The notes: generated by a model not told the origin, from the letters alone. A DNA stretch of 64,000 nucleotides from Cyprinodon diabolis (GCA_030533445.1 CM060064.1:44535787-44599786), one strand, 5' to 3'; positions 34,936 to 46,260 are shown, counted from the first letter of the stretch. A program made the numbers and translations.

Positions 34936-37900
34936 GTGCAGACCAGGAAGCAGAGTTGTAGTTTAACACACATCTCTGCAGCTTCTCTACTGTTACCCAC
35001 TCTTTACTCCATCCAGACAGTGTCTTGCCCACGACCAAAATCTAATAAATTAGCAAAGATTCCCAAAGGAGTAAATCATGATAATCTAATTAAAATCAAA
35101 ATAACTCCAATTGGGGAAAAAGTTAAAACAATTAAATGCGGTCTGTTTAACATAAGATCTCTTTCCTCTAAAAGTCTGCTAGTTAATGACTTGATTTGTG
35201 ATAATCACATTGACTTGTTTTGCCTTACAGAAACCTGGCTGCAGCAAGAGGATTATGTGAGCATAAACGAGGCAACTCCTTCAAGCTATTTAAATTTTCA
35301 CATACCCAGAAGTTCTGGGCGAGGAGGAGGAGTAGCAACAATCTTCCAGTCTGACTTACTGATTACTCCCAAAACAGTTAATACCTACAACTCTTTTGAA
35401 CATTTAACCCTTAATTTCCCTCATCCAAATTTCAAGGCAAGAAAACCTCTTCTTTTTGTAACTTTGTATCGTCCGCCAGGTCCTTACTCTGAATTTTTAG
35501 ATGAGTTTTCAGAGTTCCTTTCTGATTTGGTATTAAATACTGACAGGGTCATCATAGTGGGAGATTTTAACATCCATGCTGACATTGAAGGCGATAGCTT
35601 AAGAGCAGCCTTTAATGCTATCTTAGACACTATTGGCTTTGTTCAAAATGTGAATAGTCCCACACATTCTCATCTTCATACTTTGGATCTTGTGCTGACA
35701 TACGGCATAGAATGTGAAGAAATAACAGTATTTCCTCACAACCCTGTCCTCTCTGACCACTTTCTAATAACCTTCAGGATTACTTTAACAGAGTTCTCCT
35801 CCCCCAAAAGAAGGTTCAATTTTAGTAGATCTTTATCAGATGGTGCAGTTATAAATTTTAAAGAATCTGCTTCACTTTCTCTCTCCTCTGTGTCGCTGAG
35901 CAGTGCTGCAGAGTGCAAAAGCATAGCTTATTCCCCTTCACAGGTTGATGATTTTGTTGATGGGGTTGCTAGTTCTCTGCGTACTGCCTTAGACAACGCA
36001 GCTCCCTTGAAAATGAAAACCGTTGAAAATAGAAAGCTTGCTCCTTGGTTTAATGCAGAGCTGCGTACTTTGAAGCAAAATGCTAGGAAACTGGAGAGAA
36101 AATATCGCTCCACAGGCCTGCGGGAGTCCTTCCTAGTCTGGAAAAATGGTTTACTGCTGTATAAGAGGACCCTTTGTAAAGCAAGAGCAGCATACTTCTC
36201 CTCATTAATAGAGGAGAATAAGAATAATCCTAGATTTCTTTTTAATACAGTTGCCAAACTCACCCAGAGCCATAGCTCTGTTGAACCATCCATTCCACCT
36301 GCTCTTAGCAGCAATGATTTTATGGGATTCTTTATAAATAAGATTGATCTTATTAAAAATAAGATCATAAGCACTCCTCTATCCGCGATTGTACCTGAGG
36401 TAGTCATGGAATCTGAACCGGGTTTAGACTGCTTTGATCCAGTTGAACTTTCTGAATTAGCAAAATTATTGTCTTCATCTAAGCCTTCAACTTGTATGTT
36501 AGATCCAGTTCCAACCAGGTTATTTAAGGAGGTATTCCCTTTGATCTCCTCCTCCATTTTAGATGTGATTAATCTATCTCTGTTACAGGGATATGTACCT
36601 AAAGCTTTTAAGGTTGCTGTAATTAAACCTCTGCTTAAGAAACCGTCTCTTGACCCAGATGACTTGGTTAATTATAGACCTATATCCAATCTTCCTTTCT
36701 TATCCAAAATTCTTGAGAAAGTAGTTGCCAAACAAGTTTGCGACCACTTACACCATAATGAACTTTTTGAAGAGTTTCAGTCTGGCTTTAGAGCTCATCA
36801 TAGCACTGAAACAGCTCTGGTGAAAGTCACTAATGATATTCTCATGGCCTCAGATAATGGACTCGTATCTGTGCTCGTCCTGTTGGATCTTAGTGCTGCA
36901 TTTGATACAGTTGACCATAATATTCTTTTAGAAAGACTTGAATACTTTGTTGGAATTAAAGGAACAGCACTAGACTGGTTTAAATCTTATCTATCTGATC
37001 GAATTCAGTTTGTTTATGTTAATGATAGATCTTCAACACGCTCAAAGGTTACCTGTGGAGTACCACAGGGATCAGTGCTAGGACCAATTCTCTTTACTTT
37101 ATACATGCTCCCAATTGGTAGAGTTATTAGACACCATGGGATTAATTTCCACTGTTATGCTGATGATACCCAGCTATATCTGTCTATAAATCCAGATGAA
37201 GCTAACCCATTACATAGATTACAGGCATGTCTTGAAGACATAAAAACCTGGATGACTCTTAACTTTCTGCTTCTGAATGCAGACAAAACAGAAGTTATAG
37301 TCTTTGGACCAGAGTCTCTGAAAAAGAAGCTGATTAGCCAGTCACTTCATTTGGATGGGATTAAACTGATTTCAGATAATAAAGTAAAAAATCTTGGTGT
37401 TATTTTTGATCAGGACCTGTCATTTAAATCCCAGATCAAAGAGGTTTCTAGAATTTCCTTCTTTCATCTGAGGAATATTGCAAAAATTAGAAATCTCCTG
37501 TCCAGGGGTGATGCTGAGAAACTAGTCCATGCATTTGTTACTTCAAGGCTGGACTATTGTAATTCTTTACTATCAGGAAGTCCACAAACTGTAGTTAAAA
37601 GCCTTCAGCTGATCCAAAATGCTGCAGCCAGAGTTCTGATGAAAATTAAAAAGAGAGATCATATCTCTCCTATCCTGGCTTCTCTTCATTGGCTTCCTGT
37701 TAAATCAAGAATTGAATTTAAAATCCTCCTTCTCACATATAAAGCCTTAAATGGCCAAGCTCCATCTTATATCAGAGATCTGATTGTTCCTTATGTTCCT
37801 AACAGAGCACTTCGCTCTCAATCTGCAGGTTTACTAGTGGTTCCTAGAATTTCTAAAAGTAGAATGGGAGGCAGATCTTTTAGTTATCAGGCTCCTCTCC

Positions 37901-37998
37901 TGTGGAACCAACTACCAGTTTTAGTCTGTGAGGCAGACACTCTGTCTACTTTTAAGACTAGGCTTAAAACTTTCCTTTTTGATAAAGCTTATAGTTAG
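34936..37998 (+). CDS. LINE ORF2: endonuclease-reverse transcriptase
   Basis: 1020 codons with no interruption. The N-terminal part is an exonuclease-endonuclease-phosphatase domain with [45 protein letters not shown] and the catalytic LSDHF. The reverse transcriptase follows with [60 protein letters not shown], the catalytic [23 protein letters not shown] and KNLGVIFD. A conserved C-terminal block ([16 protein letters not shown]) ends in LFDKAYS. There is no RNase H, as usual for CR1/L2. It probably begins at the first ATG; an upstream in-frame start cannot be excluded. Confidence 0.9.
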   Translation: MQTRKQSCSLTHISAASLLLPTLYSIQTVSCPRPKSNKLAKIPKGVNHDNLIKIKITPIGEKVKTIKCGLFNIRSLSSKSLLVNDLICDNHIDLFCLTETWLQQEDYVSINEATPSSYLNFHIPRSSGRGGGVATIFQSDLLITPKTVNTYNSFEHLTLNFPHPNFKARKPLLFVTLYRPPGPYSEFLDEFSEFLSDLVLNTDRVIIVGDFNIHADIEGDSLRAAFNAILDTIGFVQNVNSPTHSHLHTLDLVLTYGIECEEITVFPHNPVLSDHFLITFRITLTEFSSPKRRFNFSRSLSDGAVINFKESASLSLSSVSLSSAAECKSIAYSPSQVDDFVDGVASSLRTALDNAAPLKMKTVENRKLAPWFNAELRTLKQNARKLERKYRSTGLRESFLVWKNGLLLYKRTLCKARAAYFSSLIEENKNNPRFLFNTVAKLTQSHSSVEPSIPPALSSNDFMGFFINKIDLIKNKIISTPLSAIVPEVVMESEPGLDCFDPVELSELAKLLSSSKPSTCMLDPVPTRLFKEVFPLISSSILDVINLSLLQGYVPKAFKVAVIKPLLKKPSLDPDDLVNYRPISNLPFLSKILEKVVAKQVCDHLHHNELFEEFQSGFRAHHSTETALVKVTNDILMASDNGLVSVLVLLDLSAAFDTVDHNILLERLEYFVGIKGTALDWFKSYLSDRIQFVYVNDRSSTRSKVTCGVPQGSVLGPILFTLYMLPIGRVIRHHGINFHCYADDTQLYLSINPDEANPLHRLQACLEDIKTWMTLNFLLLNADKTEVIVFGPESLKKKLISQSLHLDGIKLISDNKVKNLGVIFDQDLSFKSQIKEVSRISFFHLRNIAKIRNLLSRGDAEKLVHAFVTSRLDYCNSLLSGSPQTVVKSLQLIQNAAARVLMKIKKRDHISPILASLHWLPVKSRIEFKILLLTYKALNGQAPSYIRDLIVPYVPNRALRSQSAGLLVVPRISKSRMGGRSFSYQAPLLWNQLPVLVCEADTLSTFKTRLKTFLFDKAYS

Positions 37999-38724
37999 GG
38001 TGGCTCAGGTTATCCTGAGCTGTCTTTAAAGTTATGCTGCTATAGGCTTAGACTTCTGGAGGACATAGGGACCCCCATTTCATCTTTCTGCTTCATTCTC
38101 TCTCTGTTCTCCTATTCTGCAGAATCTATTAGTTCAATCTCTAACGTTCTGCTCTCTCTGCTTTTCCTCAGAGTAGCTTTGCCTCGTCTGTTCCTGTTTG
38201 GCTGTGACGTCATCCAGGAAAGAAACATCAGCTGTGCTGCTTCCATCAACACCCTTGTTTGTAGATGTTGGAGATCGGCCTGTTTTCCAGTGTGGTCCTG
38301 TTTCTCTGGCCGTGGCTGGGTGGATGTGCTCTCTTCATCCTCTGGCATGGGAGCTGCCTTGGAGCTCGTCTGCCTGGCTGTGTGTTTCCTGGACGGGGCC
38401 GCCTTTTCCAGCTGGTTTTTCTATGTCTGCTTCTGTCTCCTTGAACCCCAGTCGGCCTCGGCAGATGGCCGCTCACACTGAGCCTGGTTCTGCTGGAGGT
38501 TTCTTCCTGTTAAAAGGGAGTTTTTCCTCTCCACTGTCGCTGCAAGCATGCTTAGTGTGAGGGATTGTATTTGAGTCAATGAGTCAATGCAATCAACTGG
38601 TTTTCCTTAGATAGAAAACTTTGTATCAATTTGACTGTATGATCTGGTTGAACTGTAAAGTGCCTTGAGATGACATGTGTTGTGAATTTGGCGCTATATA
38701 AATAAACTGAATTGAAAATTGAAT

Positions 38725-40480
38725 TGGATCTTTGATTTCCATCTGACTAGAAATATGCTTTGATTGCTTTACTGCAAACCGACAGAATTTACAGAGACTC
38801 CTAGATGACAAAACTACCTCTGATGTAAGCCTTTGTGTGGTTGCTTTTGGTTGTATTTCTTTAATATTACAATCGCAGTTTCTTTTTTTTTTGGGGGGGG
38901 GGGGCAAACATCCTCTTGCAATAGTTGCTAATCATGCAGTCCTCAAAGTCTGCCTGTCTTCCTAAAAAGTGGACGAGTCTTATACTTCTACTTCTACTGA
39001 TTAGTGCAGAAACTGGCCATCACAAAACAAGGTAAATCCAACTTTATTTATAATGCAACTAAAAAAAAAACAGGTACAAAATTATTATTCCACCTTAGCT
39101 AATATTGAAGAAGAATTAATAAGTAATCCCTCAAAAAAAACATACAGGTAGGATTAATTAATATTTTATTGTGCATAACTGTATTACTGTATAATGGAAA
39201 TCCAGTTATCTCCACAATTTACTAATTCATACTGTGGCTATCAGCAGATTTATTAATCACCAACCAAATAAATCTGTTTCTTCATTCAGATACTACTGAA
39301 AGAAGACTGAATCCAGCATGAGTGATAAATTGTTCATTGTGTAAAATAAACACAAAAGACCCCGGATTTATTACAACGGTACCTTTATTAACTACTAATT
39401 ACACAGTATTATTTCTAATAACTACGAAGGCACTAAACACTACTGGAAATAAGCACAAATAAACAATTAAAAGGGGAAGAGGGGTTTAAGAGTCCGTTCA
39501 AAGGTTTCTAAGGAATGTTCAAGTTTCAGGGCTTAATGCATTGAAAGTGTCCTTCAAAATAGCAGCAGATAAATGTGAATAAGCCCTGATACAGAGATGT
39601 TAAATGCAGTAAAAACAGTGCAGTTTCATTCAGTTTTAGGGTGAAAGGTGAATAAGAGAATGGGTTAGCTTAGCTGGCCCCAGGAGGTCTGTTCTAGTTG
39701 GGTTTTGATAAAATAAAAGAAGAGTTAAAGTTCATAATGCGGCTTCTACCACATGTCCGGCATGAGGTAGCTGGAGCTAACAATGCTAGCCAGTCCAATG
39801 TAACAGTGTGTTCAGAACCGCATTGCTCATTCAGTCTGTTCAGTGAGCATTAGCATTCGGTTAAAACTCTTGAAACCATCAGCGGTTGAATCAGAAAGTT
39901 TATTCAAATAAAACACAAACACGACTATCTATTCTACCTAGTTCACCCAAGCGGAGCAGTTATTGAGCATCAGACAGAAAGGGGGGAGGATGGATGTTAA
40001 TGTTTTGGCCCGGTGGAGTGAAGGCCTTTGCCTTTTTCTTGGTTTTCTGCAGGCCCCGTCTTCGGTCCAGTCCTTTTATCCAACAGCAGCTTAAGCATTA
40101 AGATTTATTCAGTGCAATAAGAGCCAACTTTACAGGGAGGCTGATGCAGCAGGTGGTTTTAGGAAACACTGGGTTTGAATTGCAGAAAAACAAAAACACT
40201 CTGTGCAGCTCCTTCTGAATTGCAAGAAATAGTAGTCTAACTCGGTCCAGTGAGCACAGACCTTTCCGAAGGTATTTGATCACTACTTAGCGTAGCTTCA
40301 TCTGAGAAGTGCTTAGAGTCTAGCCTAGGCAGCCACGGGCTGCCGGCAACAGGAAGTTGAATAGGAAGTATTTCCTTTTAAAAACTGTCGGAGGGGTGTG
40401 CTTTCAGATGGGAGTAGTTCTAGTTACATCATCGACATTTGATCCCAACACCTGCTTTTAATTTTCTTCTATTTAAATTT
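38725..40480. other. syngap1: Intron, nothing firmly recognised
   Basis: A poly-G run lies near 38893-38905. 39340-40460 differs in texture (poly-A signal-like, TTAGCTTAGCTGG motifs) and may be an old retroelement, but no paired ends were found. Confidence 0.4.
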
Positions 40481-40486
40481 TTTTAT

Positions 40487-40555
40487 TCATGTAAAACACT
40501 TTGAATTGCCCATGCACTGAATTGTGCCATATGAATAAACTTGTCTTGCCTTAAA
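40487..40555 (+). mobile_element. Short LINE-type 3' tail
   Basis: The string AACACTTTGAATTGCC...TGTGCCATATGAATAAACTTG resembles the tail of a second CR1/L2-like family (CTTTGAATTGCC...ATAAATAAACTTGCC). It lies about 95 bp upstream of the exon at 40650. Confidence 0.55.
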
Positions 40556-40649
40556 TATTAAACTATTTTGATTTCTGAGGAAAATATTCAGTAAATATCT
40601 TTCCATTAGTTTGGGTGTGTTTTTAGCATAATTTCTCTGTATCTTTAAG

Positions 40650-40985
40650 GAAAAGAGCACATACTTAGGATTGGTCAGCATCCCCATCTCAAGCATCACC
40701 GGGCGGCAGTTTGTGGAGCAGTGGTACCCAGTCATCCAGCCTAGCGTCCTCACAAAGGGAGCCGGTGTCGGAGGAGGGAAAATCATCAACGCATCGCTTC
40801 GCCTCAAGTCCCGCTTCCAAACCATGAACATCCTCCCCATGGAGCTGTACAAGGAGTTTGCAGAGTACGTCACGAACAACTACCGCACCCTGTGCGCCGT
40901 GCTGGAGCCCGTGCTGAGCGTAAAGAGCAAAGAGGAGGTGGCCTGTGCTTTGGTGCACATCCTGCAAAGCACAGGGAAGGCGAAG
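40650..40985 (+). CDS. syngap1: SYNGAP1 exon: end of C2 domain and start of RasGAP domain
   Basis: Acceptor TATCTTTAAG and donor AAG|GTACGG. The 112 codons start [20 protein letters not shown], then FVEQWYPV, a short Gly-rich loop, [20 protein letters not shown], and end [13 protein letters not shown]. The first third closes the C2 domain and the rest is the N-terminal helical part of the GAP domain. The Gly-rich loop (GAGVGGGK) is much shorter than the poly-Gly loop of mammalian SYNGAP1. The upstream 8.1-kb intron holds the complete-looking LINE. Confidence 0.95.
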
Positions 40986-41102
40986 GTACGGGACAGCGGT
41001 TGCTTTACTTTACTATGATTATCCCAAACTTTCTGTCCCAAAAACTCAAACTCACTGGCTCTGATTGAGGAGCAATCCTTAACTGCTGTTCTGTGCCTGC
41101 AG

Positions 41103-41247
41103 GATTTCCTGTCTGACATGGCAATGTGTGAGGTAGACAGATTTATCGACCGAGAACACCTTATATTCAGAGAGAACACTCTGGCCACCAAAGCCATAGA
41201 AGAGTACCTCAAACTGATTGGACATAAGTACCTCAAGGATGCTATCG
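41103..41247 (+). CDS. syngap1: SYNGAP1 exon: RasGAP core with arginine finger
   Basis: Acceptor GTGCCTGCAG and donor CG|GTGAGT; 145 bp leaving one overhanging base. It encodes [20 protein letters not shown] followed by [20 protein letters not shown]. The Arg of the HLIFREN motif (codon 41169-41171) aligns with the catalytic arginine finger of RasGAPs, which stabilises the transition state of GTP hydrolysis on Ras. The key residue is present, so this copy looks catalytically competent. Confidence 0.95.
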
Positions 41248-42619
41248 GTGAGTCCACACTGCTGTGTCTTCCATTTTACACATAACAGCTGCAAGATTCA
41301 GGAAAATTTAGGATAATAAAAATCTTTTTAGCATATTAAATGCTCTTTTCTTAGATCATTTGTAACAATTAGTCTGCCATAGCCTGGTTTATGTTAATTA
41401 TTTCTGCTTTAGTTAAGAACCTTAATAAAAAACTGGAAACGTTACTCAAATAAAATATGTGATTTTCAATTTGAATAGATGGAAAGCAACTTTTTCATCC
41501 TTAAAATTATAGTAAAAGTTAGTAAAAAAATATAATTTTACATGTTTAAACAATAAATGCCAGCATAGATACTATGGGATTATCCATCCTGTATAGCATT
41601 AATGAAGGAGAAGGGTCCTGTGAAATAAAAATGTTTTGGTGTCAAATGTGTGAATCAACTCCAGGACAAAAACCTTTTATAAGCTCACCTTAGCACCTCT
41701 GAAGCTTGTAAAAGGGTGTCCTTGTCCTTTAGAGAAACTAGTCCTACAAGAACACAGGCAATAATAGCTACTTAGAAAAGAAACCACTGCTCCAAAAGAA
41801 AATATTAGGAGTTATGTTGTACTTCCTTATGTATTATCTCTGCCAGATATCTCACATCCCCAATATGAGTTATTCTTCACCCTTTCAAACTTTTTCCTTC
41901 TCTGCATCCACTGATTTTGTTCAATTGTCACATGCAGCTCCTGCATGTGACAATGCGGCTGGGGAACCCCACATAAGAGAGGAGGAAATAGTCCCCAAGG
42001 GTAACAGAAAATATAGGTCAGCCAAATATGAAGGGAACCACTCCAGAGCTACACCCGCTGTTCCAAACAAGAGATCAAGATTTTGTGTTCCACAGCACAG
42101 GTGTAACTTTCTGAAGAACTGGTGTGGAAATGTCCCCTGAAATCTTTTCAAGGATTTTTGAAATGGAAGGCAGTTTGGAGATTGGCCTGAAATTGACAAT
42201 AAATGCAGGATCTAGTCCAGGTATTTTAATTAGGGATTGTACAACTGCATGTTAAAAATATACAGGCACCACACCTGCGGGCACCTGCTATTTATAGTGC
42301 CAGAACAGAGGTTCCAACAGTAGGGAAGACCTCTTTAGATAATCGAGGAGGGACAGCATCATTTAGACAACCTCAGGGGCTCAACCCACCAACAGTCTCC
42401 TGTAGACAGGACAGAGTCACAGGCTGGAACGGATTATAAACAGCAGAGCAGGTGACAGAGATTGACAAGTGAGAAGCAGCAGGTGCGATGAGAACCCAGG
42501 CAGAACAGACATTATCAATGAAGAAGTAATAACATCGAATGTTATTCTTCACATTTAACAGTCTTCGGTTGATGGAAGCATTCAAAGTGGACTTATTATA
42601 AATAAAATGTCACCTGCAG
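41248..42619. other. syngap1: Intron with a 14-bp perfect hairpin
   Basis: No exon recognised. At 41924-41954 ATTGTCACATGCAG and CTGCATGTGACAAT form a perfect inverted repeat with a 3-nt loop. The surrounding text from about 41840 to 42560 may be a degraded repeat of unknown class. Confidence 0.5.
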
Positions 42620-42764
42620 GGGAGTTCATAAGGGCCTTGTATGAGTCAGAGGAAAACTGTGAAGTGGACCCAATGAGAATACCCCCATCTGTGCTGCCAG
42701 ACCACCAAGCCAATCTTCGAATGTGCTGTGAACTGGCTCTCTGCAAAATCGTTAATTCCCATTG
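42620..42764 (+). CDS. syngap1: SYNGAP1 exon: RasGAP domain, middle
   Basis: Acceptor CACCTGCAG and donor TTG|GTAAGC. After completing Gly from the previous exon it reads [17 protein letters not shown], then an 18-residue linker, then [19 protein letters not shown]. The arrangement ([25 protein letters not shown]) is diagnostic of the SYNGAP/DAB2IP/RASAL GAP subfamily. 145 bp, ending with two bases of a Cys codon. Confidence 0.94.
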
Positions 42765-42897
42765 GTAAGCTCCCAATTACTGCAAAAATTTTAAGCTATT
42801 CATAGAGGTTGCATTGCTGTTGTTTGTCCTGAGTAGGGTGAAAGGAAAGGTAATGTGTTTCTGTCTGATTATGAAAATGTATTACACGTCTTTACAG

Positions 42898-43134
42898 TGT
42901 ATTCCCTCGTGAGCTGAAGGAGGTTTTTGCATCCTGGAGAGTGCGCTGCGCTGAGAGGGTTCGCGAGGATATCGCCGACCGTCTCATCAGCGGCTCACTC
43001 TTCCTGCGCTTCCTGTGTCCTGCCATCATGTCCCCGTCTCTCTTCAACCTCACGCAGGAGTACCCCGACGAGCAGACATCACGCACTCTCACACTTATCG
43101 CCAAAGTAGTGCAAAACCTGGCGAACTTTTCCAA
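42898..43134 (+). CDS. syngap1: SYNGAP1 exon: RasGAP signature region (FLR motif)
   Basis: Acceptor CTTTACAG and donor AA|GTTAGT. It encodes [20 protein letters not shown], then [48 protein letters not shown] and [18 protein letters not shown] is the conserved RasGAP signature that buttresses the arginine finger. The donor lies 46 bp before a 54-bp TA dinucleotide tract and about 100 bp before a Tc1-like element. Confidence 0.95.
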
Positions 43135-43178
43135 GTTAGTACTGCCTCATTTGTTAACAAGTATTCTGTTAAGCAAGG

Positions 43179-43180
<2 letters not shown>

Positions 43181-43234
<54 letters not shown>
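43181..43234. repeat. (TA)27 microsatellite
   Basis: Fifty-four bp of pure TA, beginning 46 bp after the donor of the GAP-domain exon ending at 43134. It abuts a Tc1-like transposon, whose TA target preference may explain the location. Confidence 0.95.
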
Positions 43235-43240
<6 letters not shown>

Positions 43241-45083
43241 ATAAGTATTTAAACACCCTGCTATTTTGCAAGTTATCCCACTTAGAAATCATGGAGGGGT
43301 CTGAAATTGTCCACTGTGAGAGACATAATCTAAAAGATAAAATCCTAAAATCACAATATATGAAGCTGATATAAAACTGCAAAAAGGAATTTGAAAAGCT
43401 GAGAATAAGTATTAATATTTGGAACAGTCGTACCTTCTTTGCAAATTCCAGAGGTCAAACATTTCCCATAGTTTTTCATCAGGTTTGCACACACTGCAGG
43501 AGGGATTTTGGCCCACTCCTCCACACAAATCTTCTCTTGATCACTCAAGTTTGTGGTTTGTTGCTGAGGAACAGGGAGTTTGAGCTCCCTCCGAAGATTC
43601 GCTATTGGGTTAAGGTCTAGAGACTGGCTAGGCCACCCCAGAACCTTGATATTCTCCTTCCAGAGCCCCTCCTTGGTTATCCTGGCTGTGTGTTTCGGCT
43701 CATTGTCAAGTTGGAGAACCCAGCCTCCACCCATCTTCAATGCTCTAACTGGTGGAAGGAGGAAGTTTTCCAAAATCCTGCAATACACGGCCCCAGTCAT
43801 TCTCTCATTAATACAGTGAAGTCGCCCTGTCCCATGTGCAGAAAAACACCCCCAAAGCATGATTCTACCAACCCCATGCTTCACAGTAGGGATGATGCTC
43901 TTGGGATGGTACTCATCCTTCTTCTTCTCCAAAGATGATTATAGGAATCATGACCAAAAAGTTCTATTTTGTTCTCATCTGACCAGATGACTTTTTTCCC
44001 ATGGCTCCTCTGGATCATCCAAATGGTCACTGGGGGGTGGGGGGGGGGGGGTATGTTATCTTATGCAGTTATCCAGTTAGTTATACCTCAGCTTGAATAC
44101 TCTGACCTCACCTAAATTTGGCCAATCATATATCGACGGTCATCTGTCAATCAAGTTTTTTCGGTCACAGCATCTTTATTCATATGCCACAGCTAATATA
44201 CGCAACGGTTGAAATAAGAACTAAGAATCATTTCCTTTCACATTGAGTTCCGTCCCACTGTTCACGGGGATGGATGTCTTTGTCTTCGGCAGGCGTAGGG
44301 CTAACAGAACTGGCAGCGTTGCGAGGCAATGCTTAAGCCTTCTACAGCAACCAAGCTTCTGACTTAGAGATATTTTATTTTGTCATTTTGTACACACAAG
44401 TGTAAACAAGATGAAATTTTGTTAAGTACAACTTCTGCTGCCCTGGCGTCCTATTCCACAACAAGTTCGTTTCCGCTTTACTCTTCTTGCATGTTTCTGC
44501 TGTCCATAGCATTCCTTAACAGTGAACCTACTAACACTAAGTTGCTAACTGGTTAGCAAGATGCTTCAGAGAAACCGGCCACAACCAAACTTGCTTGCGA
44601 ACCTTCCGCCACAACAATCACGCCCCCTTGATAAACGACCAATCACATTTACTTTATTCACTTTTGTAAAAAAATAGCCCTTTCCAGCCTTGTGTAGGTT
44701 TACAATAATGTCTTTGGGCAGCTCTTTGGTCTTTTGCCATGTTAGAAGTTGGATTCTTACTGACTGTAAGGGGTGGACAGGTGTCTTTATGCAGTTATCA
44801 ACCTCAAACAGGTGCATCTAATTTAGGATAATAAATGGAGTGAAGGCAGACTAACAGGTCTTTGAGGGTCAAAATTCTAGCTGATAGACAGGTTTTAATA
44901 TATTTATTGCCAGCTGTATCATACAAATAAATAGTTAAAAAATCATATATTGATTGTTTTTTTAGAATATGTCTCTCACAGTGGACATGCACGTACAATG
45001 ACAATTTCAGACGCCTCCATGATTTCCAAGTGGGAGAATAGAGCAGGGTGTTCAAGTAGTCTACTTATTTTCCTCATTGTGTG
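43235..45083 (-). mobile_element. Decayed Tc1-like transposon
   Basis: Long inverted terminal repeats of roughly 150-200 bp: left end CACACAATAAGTATTTAAAC, ACACCCTGCTATTTTGCAAG, AATCATGGAGG; right end is the complement of ATGATTTCCAAGTGGG and GGTGTTCAAGTAGTC. The minus strand encodes the C-terminal part of a Tc1 transposase. Between about 44035 and 44640, where the N-terminal transposase should lie, the sequence is unrelated and starts with a poly-G tract, so another insertion or rearrangement disrupted it. Confidence 0.8.
43351..43932 (-). pseudogene. Tc1-like transposase, C-terminal fragment
   Basis: 193 codons. It contains [36 protein letters not shown] (second catalytic Asp region) and [19 protein letters not shown]. 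The usual D(P)NPIENLW motif has Ala where the third catalytic Glu is expected, so the DDE triad is broken. The N-terminal DNA-binding part is missing. Confidence 0.82.
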
Positions 45084-45288
45084 TTTTTGTTTTTCTTTCT
45101 CTTTTTTCCATTAGGGTAATGATACATTTGAAGAATATGATTACATGCAGTTTCTATGAGATGTTTAGGGATATAAATCATACTTCTTTATGTAACTTGT
45201 GTCCTGAAGAAGCGATATTTGAATGTGTATATTCTTCAAGGGTATCATTTGGGATTGTGGGGCTGTGATGGCTGTGGTAAGTAGTCAC

Positions 45289-45832
45289 TAGCCCCGTGAG
45301 ACCATCCTGATCTCGCGAGCTTTCAAGGTTTCACTCGCAGATCAGTCCGGAGACTCTCCGTTAAAGAAAATTTGGAGCCGTTCACCAAACGAACGTCCAA
45401 TCAGCGTTGGCTTTGAGGCGAGTTGAGGTGTGACGCAACGAGAAGCGCGACAATTCAGTCTAAAGAACATGGCGGCTTCAGCCGATGAAACTAGCGTTAG
45501 CATGGCTATCGAGCAAGTTTTATCGGAATTACAGGGTATTTCTTCACTGAAAGAAGAGCAAAACACTGCTCTGGAGGCTTTTCTCAGAGGAAAAGATGTT
45601 TTTGCTCTTCTCCCGACTGGTTTCGGCAAGAGTAGCCTAGCTTGTGGTTGTGTTTTCGTTGTCACTCTGTTAGTACGTCATATGCTCCTTTGATCTGATT
45701 GGTTTATTTGGCCCGTCTATCACCAACATAGGCCAATCAGCTAACCAGTATTTTCGCCCCTTCCCAAAATTACTTCAACGGAAGGTTTCCAGATGGATAT
45801 GCGGAGCAAATCCATCTGGCGGAGTCAGGTTA
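45289..45832 (+). mobile_element. 544-bp element carrying a RecQ-like helicase N-terminal fragment (copy 2)
   Basis: Starts TAGCCCCGTGAGACC and ends GGAGTCAGGTTA, flanked by an exact 9-bp TSD AGTAGTCAC (45280-45288 and 45833-45841). It is the longer form of the element at 30271. Near the right end CCAGATGGAT and ATCCATCTGG form a perfect 10-bp hairpin that copy 1 has lost. Terminal inverted repeats are weak (TAGCC / TAACC). Confidence 0.82.
45430..45693 (+). pseudogene. Captured helicase fragment, second copy
   Basis: 87 codons differing from the copy at 30412 at eight residues (91% identity) with only a few silent changes, which suggests no protein-level constraint. The same LLPTGFGKSS end and the same non-homologous hydrophobic continuation are present. 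Confidence 0.75.
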
Positions 45833-45841
45833 AGTAGTCAC

Positions 45842-46260
45842 AGCCATAGAGGTACTGGAGGAAGACTGCGAAGAAGTTTTTGTATATATATCGCCCATTA
45901 TCATGATAAGATTTTAAGTGCATATCGCCCAGCTCCAGTCTGGAGGTATGTGATCAGATTAGTTGTCTACTGTATTTTGCATTATGTAATCTTGTTACAA
46001 GTGTTTCACCGATTTGACTGGTCATTACGCCACACATTTGAATGTTTGAGCCGCGCACACACTTCCTGCAAACTTTATTGTTTGTTTCTTCCAGTTGGTG
46101 AATTGGACATCAAAACTAGGTGCCCAAAATTTAAAAATACATTAAAAAAAAAAAGAATTTTAGTCCCAAAACTTGATGCCTAACCCTACTCTCATGGGTT
46201 ATTTCTTCATTTTTAAACCCACCCATCCTTTTGTGTTCTTTCTTTCTGCTTGAACTGCAG
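45842..46260. other. syngap1: Intron, nothing recognised
   Basis: Ends in the acceptor TGAACTGCAG. A poly-A run lies at 46142-46155. Confidence 0.5.

Larger units (their letters stand above)
33790..38722 (+). mobile_element. Full-length two-ORF non-LTR retrotransposon (CR1/L2 group)
   Basis: The element contains an ORF1 with an SGNH-hydrolase domain (34063-34926), an ORF2 with endonuclease and reverse transcriptase (34936-37998), and a 3' UTR. It ends with the teleost LINE tail AGTGCCTTGAGATGAC...GGCGCTATATAAATAAACTG and a short TTGAA-type repeat. It lies in the sense direction inside the SYNGAP1 intron 32567-40649. Both ORFs are uninterrupted. The 5' boundary is approximate, and no TSD was identified. 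At least four shorter copies of related LINEs lie elsewhere in the window. Confidence 0.85.

Noticed and set aside
35928..36557. Minus-strand ORF of 209 codons
   Set aside because: It is the antisense shadow of the LINE ORF2, which has unmistakable endonuclease and RT motifs.
39340..40460. Stretch with retroelement-like texture in the C2-GAP intron
   Set aside because: No paired termini, no coding motif and no second copy in the window.
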